This document shows, piece by piece, positions 40,570-49,665 of a stretch of 64,000 nucleotides of DNA; position 1 is the stretch's first letter; each line of letters begins with the position of its first letter. Under the pieces are notes generated by a model that saw nothing but the letters and a program-made list of their open reading frames with translations, was not told where the DNA came from and searched no databases. The translations under genes were made by a program, and so were the position numbers. Origin of the DNA: Flavobacteriales bacterium (lineage in GTDB: Bacteria > Bacteroidota > Bacteroidia > Flavobacteriales_D > Sanyastnellaceae); NCBI GenBank assembly GCA_018402085.1, contig JAGYJM010000002.1, positions 310,001 through 374,000 of the forward strand, written 5' to 3'.

Positions 40570-41873
40570 TCCTGAAATACCCTTCCATTACGCCAGGCCG
40601 TAACCGCTCGATCCCAGTCTGTGCGATAAAGCGGATTGCGCTCCAGAACGTAGTGATTGTCTGAAAGTACATTCGCGCTGCGGTCAAAGCGAAAACTCAT
40701 CGAGTTGATGTTGTTTTCTTCTCCGTAAATCCATTGCTCGCCAAAAGGGTCACGCTTGATGCGATTAGGACTTCCAAAAATAATATGCATCAAGCCCCGA
40801 TCGGTCTTCCAGCCTTCGGTGTAGGAACTGAAATAGTAGTTGGCTTCCTGCACACGACGGTAATAAATTCTGATCAGATCCCTTGTGCGGTCTTTGCTAC
40901 CGCCGCAATCCAGCCAAAAGCTGTCGAGCTCCTTTTTCCTGTTATTTCCAGATTCCATTCGCTCAAACTCTCGGCGTCCGCTAATGTACCGCAGTGATTT
41001 GATCATCATGTCGAGGGTCTCTACATTCGGGAAGTTTGGGGCAGTAATTAAAACGTTGAAAAGCAACCTCCCGTCAAGATCAGCAACACTCATCAAGCCT
41101 TCGTTCGATGTTGCAAAGGCCTCCCCGGTATTCACCACTTGTCCGGTTTGAGCAGGAATTTCAGGTGCCGAAATCCGGGCTTCTGTGTAGGGTGGTGGGG
41201 GTAAGCTCACCTCCGGATCCCAAAGCAAAATCTGCAATTGCCCCGGAAAACGATCGCTTTCAACACGCACCTTGCTGCCTGAGTCAGCATGATTGCGCAT
41301 CAGGGGAAGCGGCCTGTCTTCTGTAAATATCAAAAAATCTTCTCTACTCCCTTTGAGTGTTTTTCGAACATCGAGATCTTCAGCGATGCCCACCCGCCTA
41401 TTTCGGTCTGATAGCCTCACTTCAAAGACGTACAGGCCGGTATCGAGAGAAAAATCAAACTCCTTTAAAATGATTCGGGCATCTTGCTCCGGATTGCTGT
41501 CGCGAATCGTAAATGTTAGGCTATCAGCAAAAACCAATGCTGAACCGTTGTTTCTGCGCACTGCTATTTCACAGTTCAGGCGCGCTTCAAAAGGCGCCTC
41601 AGGTGATTTGCGTGCATAAAGCAACTCCGATGAATGAATTTTAAGATAGAGCTTGCTACTGTCGCGCGAGGTATGGTATACGAAGTATTCAGGGTGCAAG
41701 GGGGTACTCTCCCAGTCGTAGGCCACATTGCGCGTAGTATTGATGGTGTTCGCTCCTGAACTACAATATAACAGCGAAAAAAGCACTCCTGCAGCCATCA
41801 GCCATGTCATCGCTTCTGCAACTCGCTTTCGCAATGCGCGACTCGGTTTTTGATATGTCATGTTAGCATTCAT
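40566..41873 (-). CDS. GWxTD domain protein, probable lipoprotein
   Basis: A 435-residue protein whose C-terminal third carries the GWxTD domain (YFSSYTEGWKTDRGLMHIIFGSPNRI near residue 345-370, then a WIYG turn). The N-terminus has a membrane segment ending in LLYCSSG that may be a non-standard lipobox (about residue 37). The middle is beta-rich. GWxTD proteins are common in Bacteroidota, role unknown. Coupled to rlmB downstream. The start could also be the internal ATG at 41861. Confidence 0.85.
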   Translation of the reverse strand: MNANMTYQKPSRALRKRVAEAMTWLMAAGVLFSLLYCSSGANTINTTRNVAYDWESTPLHPEYFVYHTSRDSSKLYLKIHSSELLYARKSPEAPFEARLNCEIAVRRNNGSALVFADSLTFTIRDSNPEQDARIILKEFDFSLDTGLYVFEVRLSDRNRRVGIAEDLDVRKTLKGSREDFLIFTEDRPLPLMRNHADSGSKVRVESDRFPGQLQILLWDPEVSLPPPPYTEARISAPEIPAQTGQVVNTGEAFATSNEGLMSVADLDGRLLFNVLITAPNFPNVETLDMMIKSLRYISGRREFERMESGNNRKKELDSFWLDCGGSKDRTRDLIRIYYRRVQEANYYFSSYTEGWKTDRGLMHIIFGSPNRIKRDPFGEQWIYGEENNINSMSFRFDRSANVLSDNHYVLERNPLYRTDWDRAVTAWRNGRVFQE

Positions 41874-42218
41874 CTATTCTGCCTGAGCCTGAAAGGCTTT
41901 GCTTGTCATCCGAAAGCCCGCCGGTTTTTTTAGAGACTTTCGCGATCTCTTTCTTTGTTCTCTTTCTGAATAGCCGCAAGGTACGGTGTGAACGTTAAAC
42001 TGTAGCACGTGCTTGCCACGTACTGGCCGCTGCGCATCGCATCTGGTATAATGGATGCTGAAGGCTTCAAACAACGGTGCAGAGTGCTGCTGAATTTCAA
42101 GGTCATCTGAAAAGTAGGCATTCGGGTTATTAACCATCCAATAAAGTTAAAAGGATATACGCTCGGCGCTTCTGATAGCATTCTTTTGCACCATGCACAG
42201 CTACGGTATTCTATCAGT
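41874..42218. other. Spacer with no confident gene
   Basis: This 345-bp stretch holds an 87-codon minus-strand reading frame (41874-42137) whose stop directly abuts the GWxTD start (TAGATG). Its product is rich in Arg/Lys and Gln, lacks a signal peptide and matches no family I know. A second frame of similar length overlaps it. I cannot call either; it may be leader or decayed sequence. Confidence 0.4.
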
Positions 42219-43895
42219 TCAGAAACGATTCACATAGCCAAAATGAATACGAGCATCTCTTAGCAGAACCGGATTACCCTGTTGCCTGCCAAGGGCATAG
42301 GCAATGCGAAAAGTTCCGCCGGATGTTCCGATCAATGCCCCCGCTCCGAAACCCAGCGGGGTGTCAGTTGTGAATGCATCTGCTGTGCGCTCATACCAAC
42401 CTTGATCGCCAAAAAGGAATACCGCTGATGTGGCGTCAAGACTGTATTTGATTTCGAGCGTTCCTATGGCGTATCGGCTTGCAAAAATGCCCTCCTCATC
42501 AAATCCGCGAAGGTTATTTAAACCGCCAATTCGGTAGTGCTCATTTAGTCGAAGGGTGCTGTCTATTCGCGCAGCAACTGAGGCACGAAGTGCTATGCTG
42601 AAACGCCTGAGAAAAGGCATGTGCACACCGGCTTCTGTGATTACCTCAAATTGTTCGGTTTCCGTGACCACCGGTTCCTCGTCATCGGTAGTGAGTATTT
42701 TGAATCCTGCGCTGGCTTCGCTGTTGATGTAGTAACCTCTCAGCGGATTCAAGACGTTGTCTAGCTCAAATTGCCTGTACTTCAAACCGTAGCGTGTGAT
42801 GCTGATGTCGTCAATATCACTCACTCCCTCACGCAGCGGGTTAGAAGTCCAGCGCTCTGCAAAACCCCTCAGATAGCGATCGGCACCGAACAAATAACCG
42901 GCGCTGGCCTCGAGTTGGGTAGTAGAAAACGTACTGTCACGCCTGTAAATATCGATCTCACCCCAAATTCCCCAACGTGTCTGCAAGAGGTAGGGCAAAT
43001 TGCCGGAAGCGTAAAGACGCTGGGTTGATTGCTGAAGCCTGCGCCAACGAACATCAATGCGCTCACCACGTCTCAAAGCATTGTGAAGTGAGAGGTTGAC
43101 ATCGCCGGTCAACACAATACGCCCTGTCTGAGGATCTGGCTGAAACCCGATGACACCGTCAAATTGATTGGCCGGTTTCTCTTCAAGGTAGAGGTAAAGA
43201 TCTGCTTCGCCTTCTCTGAAGAGTACCGATGCCGGTTGCATAGGGCGCGCAAATGCAAGTTCTCTAAGACGCTGTGGTACGCGTTCCATTGCCTCTTCGT
43301 CGTACGGCTCACCCTTCAGCACACGCAGGTATTGCCTGAAGAAGGTAGCGCTGAAAGGTTTTTCAGAGCGGATGATCAGGCTGTCGAATGCAATGTATGG
43401 ACCTGTTTCTATGGCTGTCTGAAAAGACAGGATGCTATCATTTTGAACCCTCGGAGAAAAGTGTGCCACGGCAAAAGGGTAGCCGCGGGTCTCAAGTTCG
43501 CGGATTTGGAACTCTGCCGCCTGCCGGATCGATGCAGTGTCTGCGAAAAGGTAGACCGCCTTGCGCGATTGACTGTTGGTCGTAAAGCGAAATAGCGGAC
43601 CGGGATCATGCTGAACAAAAACGGTGTCAGATCTTACCTCAATGACACGCGATACAGCCGAAAGATACCCGAGATGATGGTATTGGCTTTCGAAGGTACG
43701 CAACTGGCTGCGCCAATTCAGCGCACTGTCTGGGGCTAATACCAATGTGGTGTCGGCTGACACTATAAAGAGGTGCTGAGAACAGAGTGTTTCAGTGAAT
43801 ACACCTGTGGCTAAGAAAAAAAGCAACGGTACAATAATTGCCCTCTGAGCCGCGTCATTAAAATATGATCGTATGTGGATAACCCTGTGAAACAA
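42219..43895 (-). CDS. Omp85/TamA-like outer membrane protein
   Basis: A 558-residue protein of the Omp85 superfamily. After an N-terminal hydrophobic segment (PLLFFLATGVFTETLCSQ), POTRA-like repeats cover about residues 40-260 (IETGPYIAFDSLIIRSEK ... VLKGEPYDEEAMERV), then a 16-strand-type barrel with the lid motif GGLNNLRGFDEEGIFAS and a C-terminal Phe as expected for barrel insertion. With one to three POTRAs it is shorter than BamA and closer to TamA. A role in inserting or exporting outer membrane proteins fits; exact substrates unknown. Start may be internal. Confidence 0.88.
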   Translation of the reverse strand: MFHRVIHIRSYFNDAAQRAIIVPLLFFLATGVFTETLCSQHLFIVSADTTLVLAPDSALNWRSQLRTFESQYHHLGYLSAVSRVIEVRSDTVFVQHDPGPLFRFTTNSQSRKAVYLFADTASIRQAAEFQIRELETRGYPFAVAHFSPRVQNDSILSFQTAIETGPYIAFDSLIIRSEKPFSATFFRQYLRVLKGEPYDEEAMERVPQRLRELAFARPMQPASVLFREGEADLYLYLEEKPANQFDGVIGFQPDPQTGRIVLTGDVNLSLHNALRRGERIDVRWRRLQQSTQRLYASGNLPYLLQTRWGIWGEIDIYRRDSTFSTTQLEASAGYLFGADRYLRGFAERWTSNPLREGVSDIDDISITRYGLKYRQFELDNVLNPLRGYYINSEASAGFKILTTDDEEPVVTETEQFEVITEAGVHMPFLRRFSIALRASVAARIDSTLRLNEHYRIGGLNNLRGFDEEGIFASRYAIGTLEIKYSLDATSAVFLFGDQGWYERTADAFTTDTPLGFGAGALIGTSGGTFRIAYALGRQQGNPVLLRDARIHFGYVNRF

Positions 43896-43970
43896 TTCTG
43901 ATCATTCAGCGTAAAAGGAAACGATTAGTTGGTCACTTTTATGCGTGAAACCAACGCAAACTACCTCAAA

Positions 43971-44096
43971 ATGAAAAAAACATTTGCCATTCTGCTTGCA
44001 GCATTCGCGATGATGACGGTTCTGGCCTCATGCACTCCGCAAAAACAAGCCTGCGCAGCATACAGCGAAGTAGAACTCGAAGAGTCTGCGAAGTAA
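43971..44096 (+). CDS. Small 41-residue lipoprotein
   Basis: Read directly from the bases: MKKTFAILLAAFAMMTVLAS followed by Cys-21 and a 20-residue mature peptide (CTPQKQACAAYSEVELEESA then K and stop). The lipobox LASC is good and the n- and h-regions are ideal. The mature peptide has a second Cys (QACAAYS). The ATG at 43941 in frame would give a poorer signal peptide. Short lipoproteins with this Cys-Ala-Tyr pattern recur in Bacteroidota in my recollection; function unknown. It lies between the Omp85-like and OsmC genes and converges with osmC. Confidence 0.75.
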   Translation: MKKTFAILLAAFAMMTVLASCTPQKQACAAYSEVELEESAK

Positions 44097-44099
44097 GTA

Positions 44100-44513
44100 T
44101 TATTGCCACTCAAAGCTGACATCCTGCTTCAAATCAGGGTGTAAGCTTAAGGCAACCGGGCAGCTTTTTGCCGCAGCCTCGATCATGACCTGATCTTCCC
44201 TGGAAATACCAGGCATATCAAGAGTGAGTCGTATCCGAATCAGGCCTATTTTTCGTGGGTCACTTTTCATCTTTTTTTCGCAATCGGCTTTCAGCACAGC
44301 GATGCGCATCCCGCGCTTTTGCGCGGTAATTCCAATGATGGTCATCATACAACTGCATAAAGCAGCAGCCGTTAGGTCTGTGGGAGAGAAAAACCGCCCC
44401 TTCCCCCGGTTGTCAGCCGGCGCATCAGTGCTGATTTTCTCGCCGGAGCCGAGATGTGTCATCTCTGTTCGGAGATCTCCCAGGTAGTTTACTTCATACT
44501 TCATGTCGAACAT
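44100..44513 (-). CDS. OsmC family protein
   Basis: A 137-residue protein of the OsmC/Ohr family, which reduces organic peroxides with a pair of cysteines. LTAAALCSCMMTIIGI near residues 45-60 gives the first reactive Cys, and KSCPVALSLHPDLKQDVSFEW near the end gives the second. The family's usual length. Copy F of the dispersed hairpin element lies inside (ITAQKRGMRI), close to where other OsmC proteins have a similar helix, so it need not be disruptive. Start ATG 44513 or 44504. Confidence 0.9.
   Translation of the reverse strand: MFDMKYEVNYLGDLRTEMTHLGSGEKISTDAPADNRGKGRFFSPTDLTAAALCSCMMTIIGITAQKRGMRIAVLKADCEKKMKSDPRKIGLIRIRLTLDMPGISREDQVMIEAAAKSCPVALSLHPDLKQDVSFEWQ
44307..44326 (-). repeat. 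Dispersed hairpin element, copy F (inside a CDS)
   Basis: On the minus strand: stem CCGCGC, loop AAAA, stem GCGCGG, then GATG; same stem as copy D. It lies in the OsmC gene, sense direction, in a different frame from copies C, D and G (Gln-Lys-Arg). Confidence 0.75.
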
Positions 44514-44541
44514 CCATTCGGGTGACAGCGTTGTTTGTTTG

Positions 44542-44549
44542 TATCTTTG
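44542..44549 (+). promoter_or_regulatory. Promoter -7 box for the 44556 gene
   Basis: TATCTTTG matches TAnnTTTG and ends 6 nt before ATG 44556, so the leader is nearly absent. Confidence 0.55.
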
Positions 44550-44555
44550 ATACGA

Positions 44556-45320
44556 ATGAAGCGAATGTACAAGCTTTTAGTCTTTATCGTCATGCTATTG
44601 ACGGCATCGGCAACGCACGCGCAAAACGAGTTGTACGATGAACCGCTGGTGGTGTACAGTCGGCAAATGTATGGGGGGGGACACCTCCACAGCAGCGGAC
44701 TGGGTGCCTTCTATAAGTATGGTGTCTACCGAAATGCGAAAAAAGTGATGATCTTCGGGGTAGATGCCCTTTTTATGAGGCATCCTAAAGAAGTGAGAAG
44801 CTTTAATCCGGTCTACGACGAGAGCCGAAGCTATGTTTACGGGAAAACCAATAATTTTTACATCGTAAGGCCTACTTTCGGATACAAGAAAATCATCACC
44901 GACAAACTGAGAAGAAGCGGCGTTCAGGTAGGTTACTCATTGCTCTTTGGCCCGTCAATTGGTCTGACAAAGCCTGTCTACCTTGAGATCGGCTATCCTT
45001 CCATACCTTATCAGTACTTGTCTGTTGAACGGTATGACCCGAACCGCCATTTCTTTGATGACATTTACGGAAGGGCGTCGGGGTTGAATGGATTGAATGA
45101 ACTTCGGTTTCATCCCGGAGGCTTTATTAAATTCGCTTTCAATTTTGAATACGCCAATGAGAAAGATCGACTTAAAGGCCTGGAAGCAGGGGTAGCATTG
45201 GATGCCTACACCTCGAACATACCTATTATGGCAGAGCAACAGGGTGCAGATAATAACCAGTTCTTCCTGACCTTTTTCCTGAACTTCTTCTTTGGCAAAA
45301 AGTACAATTTGAATCAATGA
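44556..45320 (+). CDS. Secreted, probably outer membrane protein of unknown function
   Basis: A 254-residue protein with signal peptide [18 protein letters not shown] and a beta-rich, aromatic-rich mature part ending in a Phe-rich strand ([19 protein letters not shown]), as in small outer membrane barrels. I recognise no named family. I set the start at ATG 44556 because the longer frame begins with a TTG inside the promoter. The lipA start overlaps its stop by 4 nt, so the two genes are co-transcribed; the link to lipoic acid synthesis is positional only. Confidence 0.8.
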   Translation: MKRMYKLLVFIVMLLTASATHAQNELYDEPLVVYSRQMYGGGHLHSSGLGAFYKYGVYRNAKKVMIFGVDALFMRHPKEVRSFNPVYDESRSYVYGKTNNFYIVRPTFGYKKIITDKLRRSGVQVGYSLLFGPSIGLTKPVYLEIGYPSIPYQYLSVERYDPNRHFFDDIYGRASGLNGLNELRFHPGGFIKFAFNFEYANEKDRLKGLEAGVALDAYTSNIPIMAEQQGADNNQFFLTFFLNFFFGKKYNLNQ

Positions 45321-46198
45321 CCGACGCGAAAGCATTGAATGCATCCCCGGTGAGACAGCGGGTGCCCAAACCCAAATGGCTGAGGGTAAAGCTGCCTACT
45401 GGTGAGTCGTATAAGAAAGTACGTGAGATCGTAAGCGAGCATAAGCTGCATACGATCTGTGAAAGCGGCAACTGTCCGAATATGGGTGAATGTTGGGGTG
45501 AAGGAACCGCGACGTTTATGATTCTTGGTAATATCTGCACACGGAGCTGTGGCTTTTGTTCAGTGGCTACCGGACGACCGGATGACGCTGATCCTTTCGA
45601 GCCTGCGCGCGTAGCTAAATCGGTGAAGCTCATGGGGGTGAAGCATGCAGTGATCACCTCTGTAGACCGCGATGACCTCGCTGATGGAGGCTCAGAGATC
45701 TGGGCGATGACCGTTCGGGCTATCCGCAGGCAGTCTCCGGAAACCACACTTGAAACCCTGATCCCCGATTTTATGGGTAAGTGGGACAACTTGCAGCGCA
45801 TCATTGAGGTGGCTCCGGAAATTGTATCCCATAACCTGGAAACGGTGCGCAGGCTGACAAAGCAGGTGCGTATTCAGGCGAAATATGACCGAAGCCTTGA
45901 AGTCTTGCGCCGCCTGAAGCAGGCCGGAATGAAAACTAAATCGGGCGTGATGCTCGGTCTTGGCGAAACTGAAGAGGAAGTCATTGAAACGATGGACGAC
46001 CTTCGCAGTGTTGGTGTAGATGTGCTCACCCTGGGGCAGTACCTCCAGCCAACGCCAAAACACTTGCCGGTTGCAGACTTTGTGCATCCGGAGAAATTTG
46101 AAGAGTATAGGGTGCTTGGTCTTGAAAAAGGGTTCCGTTTTGTAGAGAGCGGTCCACTTGTCAGATCATCGTATCACGCGGAAAAGCACGTATTTTAG
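45317..46198 (+). CDS. lipA: Lipoyl synthase
   Basis: LipA (293 residues), a radical SAM enzyme that inserts two sulfurs into octanoyl groups on E2 and GcvH proteins. The auxiliary cluster cysteines lie in [12 protein letters not shown] near residue 50; the radical SAM motif is CTRSCGFC near residue 74; the C-terminal RSSYHAEKH Ser segment is conserved. Start ATG overlaps the preceding gene's stop. Cytosolic; normal length. No lipB in the window. Confidence 0.97.
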   Translation: MTDAKALNASPVRQRVPKPKWLRVKLPTGESYKKVREIVSEHKLHTICESGNCPNMGECWGEGTATFMILGNICTRSCGFCSVATGRPDDADPFEPARVAKSVKLMGVKHAVITSVDRDDLADGGSEIWAMTVRAIRRQSPETTLETLIPDFMGKWDNLQRIIEVAPEIVSHNLETVRRLTKQVRIQAKYDRSLEVLRRLKQAGMKTKSGVMLGLGETEEEVIETMDDLRSVGVDVLTLGQYLQPTPKHLPVADFVHPEKFEEYRVLGLEKGFRFVESGPLVRSSYHAEKHVF

Positions 46199-46312
46199 TA
46201 GAAAAACGGGGCTGACTTGTAGATTTAAGTCCGCAGATTGCCGAACACCACACGCCACATACTTGTTTATATTGTAAATTGCCGATCGATTGTTTCGATA
46301 ATCCTATTTGAT

Positions 46313-49300
46313 ATGAGAATGAGAACGCTACTGTATGTACTGGGAGCAGGGATTCTTGTCCTGTCCGCCTGGGGAGTTTTAACCAGCGGAGAACAGAATG
46401 CCGAATACGGGCCACGCTCGTCTGAAAAGGTGGAATCCGATTACCTCGGAGCCGCTGAAATTTACCGCATGCTTCGCGGAAATGTGGAAACCGGAGAGGT
46501 CAATCCACAAGATTATGTTGAAATGCGCAACGCTGTGCGCAAATACGCAGAAAAGAATGCGCAACAAAAAGACAGCGAGCCAATCGAATGGGTCGAAATG
46601 GGGCCGGATAACGTCGGTGGACGTACACGCGCAATTCTCATTCTGGATGAAGACAACCTGATGGCAGGTGGTGTGTCGGGTGGCCTATGGCGCACCAACA
46701 ACCAGGGAGACACCTGGACGCAGATCACCACTTTCCCGAACTGCAACGTAGGATCTATTTGCCAGGCCGGCAACGGTGACATTTATGTCGGTACGGGTTC
46801 TCAATTCGACTTCGCCGGCGGTGGCGGGGGCTCAGGCTTTATCGGACAGGGTGTTTACCGTTCAGTAGACGGCGGAAACACCTGGACGGTTGTTCCTGAT
46901 ACTGATCCCGGGGTGCTTGGTCTGGGAGACTGGACCGCCACTGACGCGCTCGAGACGGATCCGAACAACCCCAATCGCGTATGGGTTGGTGGAAATGCCG
47001 GATTCGGATATATTGAAGGTGACAATGTGGTGATGGGGGAAGCAAACGGTCTTCCTTCTCAGTCGTGCGGTGATATTCATATTGCTCACGACGGGAGCTA
47101 CATGCTGGTCTCTATGGCCGGTGGTCGTGTTTACCGAAGCACAGATAATACATACACGAATTTCGAGGCTGAATTTGGCAGCGGAGACGGAAACCTTCCT
47201 CAAAGCGGTCTCGGACGTGCACGAGTATATGTGGTTCCTCAGCACCCAAATCATGCGTATGTTCTTTACGCAACAGGTGCCGGTCTTTTTGGTGGGGTTT
47301 ACCATTCATTTGATTTCGGCCAAACCTGGGACAATATCTGGCCTTCAGGTAACCCTGAGGTAACGCCGCTTCCTCGTGGTCAGGGTATCTACGACCTTAC
47401 CATTGCTGCGTCACCGCTCGATCCTGAAATTGCCTATGTAGGTGGGATTGAATTTTGGCGTTCAGGTCCTAATTATCAGGCTGAGCTCGCTGCTTTGCCG
47501 TTTGACTCACCGGGGCTTGACATCGATATGCACGTTGATATTCACGAAATCGTTTACTCACCGGAAGGGGTAATGTGGGTCGGTACCGACGGCGGTCTGT
47601 ACAAATCGCTCAACAATGGCGAAACATATATTGAGACAAACAGAGGCTTCAATGTAACCCAGTACTACGGTATCGATTATGATCCCGCAGGTGGTGTAGC
47701 GGGCGGTACGCAGGATAACGGTACTCACTGGATTCCGAATGACGGTTCACTGCTAAGCGACCTCAGTGCCGTGGATCTCACAGGCGGTGATGGCTTTGAT
47801 TGCGCAATTCCTGATGTAACCGAAGCCAATGATCTGGTGGTGTTCACCACATCTCAGTATGGCGTGCTCTACCGGGTTTCAACCAATGGTGGCGTGGCAA
47901 ATATTTATGACGATGAGGTGAATGACCTTGTTGGAGACGACGGTGAAGTTGGTTCTTTCTACACCGTGAACAGACTTTATGAAGATACTGAAGACGACGA
48001 AAGTGAGCGGTACGTAATTCTCGTTAACCCTTACGAAGAGACGATTATTGACTCTACCTTTAGTTTGGAAACCAATAACCTCAACTTGCCATTCGAGTAT
48101 ACACTTCCCGAAGGTTTTGAATTGCGTTATTGGGAAGAATTGATTCGCCCTGATATCACCACCGATGAACCGCTTACGGAAGACCCGAACTACTTCTGGC
48201 TCGATCCTCAAGAGTTGACCTCAGAAATTGAAGATTGTGATACTACCTTCACGCAAATCGGTGAGCAAGAAGTGATTGATGAAATTACTCCGGTTGATAG
48301 CTGCTTCTACTTTGAGCCGCTTGACTCAACCATCTGTATCACGGTTGGATTTGACACCACATTTGTCATGGAGCCGGTTTTTGATATCGATATCGATTGT
48401 AGCATCCAGTATTTCTATGCGAGCGATACCCTTTTCGATATCGCTGAGCGCATCAAAGTGCAGGATCCGTACACCACCATGTTTACCATGGGCTTCATCG
48501 GTAGTGAAGGGGTTTGGATGACACGCGACGCCCTCGATTTCAACCAGCAGCCTAACTGGTGGCGTTTAGGAACAGCCCCTGGCGGTGGCGGTACAAAAGC
48601 TATTGAATACGTAGTAGGCGATCACCCTGAAGCAGGTGACGTGATGTTCATTTCAGGATGGAACGGTGAGGTGTGGCGAATCTCCGGCCTGACTAACCTC
48701 TGGACAGACGAAGATTACGTAGATACGCTCAACAATGCCACCGGTGAGCCAACGTTTGACGCTGACGGTGACGGTATTCCTGATGGAGACAACTATCTCG
48801 ACGTGCTTGACTGGGATCTCGTTTTCTCTACAGGAGCGCCGGTGACAGGTATCTCTGTAGATCCCAACGATCCTAACCACGTGGTCATATCGATCGGTGG
48901 TTATGGGGGGTCTAACAAGGTGCGTGAAACATTCAATGCGCTTGACGAAAATCTATCTTCCGGAGACTGGAACTCGATCTGGTTGAACGATCCTGTAATT
49001 GATGGTATGCCGGTTTACGACGTTGTGGTTGACATGACTGACGAAAGCGGTCAGACCATTGTAGCTGGTACAGAATTCGGTGCGTGGATCACGAACGATG
49101 GCGGAGATACATGGTCGATCTCTAACATGGGAATGGCTGCGGCTTTTGATATCTATGCCTGCCCGATCTTTGACCTCAAGCAACAATGGCGAGGTATGGA
49201 TCGTTGGATCAATCCACAAAATAGTGGTATCATCTATGCAGGTACCCACGGCCGGGGTATCTTCCGCAGCGAAGCATTCGGATTCGTCAATGTTGATGAA

Positions 49301-49585
49301 AACGACGATACGCCAGGCTTCGCTTCTGATAACCTCCTGGTTTATCCGAACCCTGTTTCGTCAGGTTTCGCTCGTTTTGATCTGGATCTTGTAGCAACCA
49401 CTGATGTACTGATCTCGGTTTTCAATATCAACGGTCAGCGAATAAAGCAAATCAATAAAGACAATCTTGCCAGCGGCAAGCAGGTGATTGAACTTGATCT
49501 CAACGATCTCAGTAACGGTACATACCTGCTCAATGTGCAGGCAGGTGCTTCTACCAAAACTGCACGGTTCGTGGTGATGAAATAA
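46313..49585 (+). CDS. Large BNR/sortilin-like T9SS cargo
   Basis: A 1090-residue secreted protein. N-terminal hydrophobic segment (LLYVLGAGILVLSAWGV) as a signal; then two halves of BNR / VPS10-sortilin-type beta-propeller with the repeated WRTNNQGDTWTQI and SVDGGNTWTVV Asp-box-like units (about residues 95-480 and 680-980); an insert at about 560-680 rich in acidic residues; and a type A T9SS sorting domain (LLVYPNPVSSGFARFDLDL ... GTYLLNVQ) at the end. Asp-boxes are structural, so glycosidase or adhesive activity cannot be told apart. The start ATG 46313 is preferred because it opens the signal sequence. Ended by a strong terminator. Confidence 0.88.
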   Translation: MRMRTLLYVLGAGILVLSAWGVLTSGEQNAEYGPRSSEKVESDYLGAAEIYRMLRGNVETGEVNPQDYVEMRNAVRKYAEKNAQQKDSEPIEWVEMGPDNVGGRTRAILILDEDNLMAGGVSGGLWRTNNQGDTWTQITTFPNCNVGSICQAGNGDIYVGTGSQFDFAGGGGGSGFIGQGVYRSVDGGNTWTVVPDTDPGVLGLGDWTATDALETDPNNPNRVWVGGNAGFGYIEGDNVVMGEANGLPSQSCGDIHIAHDGSYMLVSMAGGRVYRSTDNTYTNFEAEFGSGDGNLPQSGLGRARVYVVPQHPNHAYVLYATGAGLFGGVYHSFDFGQTWDNIWPSGNPEVTPLPRGQGIYDLTIAASPLDPEIAYVGGIEFWRSGPNYQAELAALPFDSPGLDIDMHVDIHEIVYSPEGVMWVGTDGGLYKSLNNGETYIETNRGFNVTQYYGIDYDPAGGVAGGTQDNGTHWIPNDGSLLSDLSAVDLTGGDGFDCAIPDVTEANDLVVFTTSQYGVLYRVSTNGGVANIYDDEVNDLVGDDGEVGSFYTVNRLYEDTEDDESERYVILVNPYEETIIDSTFSLETNNLNLPFEYTLPEGFELRYWEELIRPDITTDEPLTEDPNYFWLDPQELTSEIEDCDTTFTQIGEQEVIDEITPVDSCFYFEPLDSTICITVGFDTTFVMEPVFDIDIDCSIQYFYASDTLFDIAERIKVQDPYTTMFTMGFIGSEGVWMTRDALDFNQQPNWWRLGTAPGGGGTKAIEYVVGDHPEAGDVMFISGWNGEVWRISGLTNLWTDEDYVDTLNNATGEPTFDADGDGIPDGDNYLDVLDWDLVFSTGAPVTGISVDPNDPNHVVISIGGYGGSNKVRETFNALDENLSSGDWNSIWLNDPVIDGMPVYDVVVDMTDESGQTIVAGTEFGAWITNDGGDTWSISNMGMAAAFDIYACPIFDLKQQWRGMDRWINPQNSGIIYAGTHGRGIFRSEAFGFVNVDENDDTPGFASDNLLVYPNPVSSGFARFDLDLVATTDVLISVFNINGQRIKQINKDNLASGKQVIELDLNDLSNGTYLLNVQAGASTKTARFVVMK

Positions 49586-49603
49586 GATATGTGACCATTC
49601 AAT

Positions 49604-49633
49604 AAAAAGCCGGCTATCACAGCCGGCTTTTTT
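49604..49633 (+). terminator. Terminator after the BNR protein gene
   Basis: AAAAAGCCGGCT (49604-49615) pairs perfectly with AGCCGGCTTTTT (49621-49632) around a 5-nt loop and runs into T's. Confidence 0.9.
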
Positions 49634-49640
49634 ACTTTCG
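49633..49640 (+). promoter_or_regulatory. Possible -7 box for the GAPDH gene
   Basis: TACTTTCG agrees with TAnnTTTG at 7 of 8 positions and begins where the preceding terminator ends; the start codon is 25 nt downstream. Confidence 0.4.
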
Positions 49641-49665
49641 GAACGAATTAATTCAAAACGAAGTT

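Noticed and set aside
41930-42181. Second 83-codon minus-strand frame in the GWxTD-Omp85 spacer
   Set aside because: It overlaps the 87-codon frame in another register and neither has family features, so I left both uncalled.
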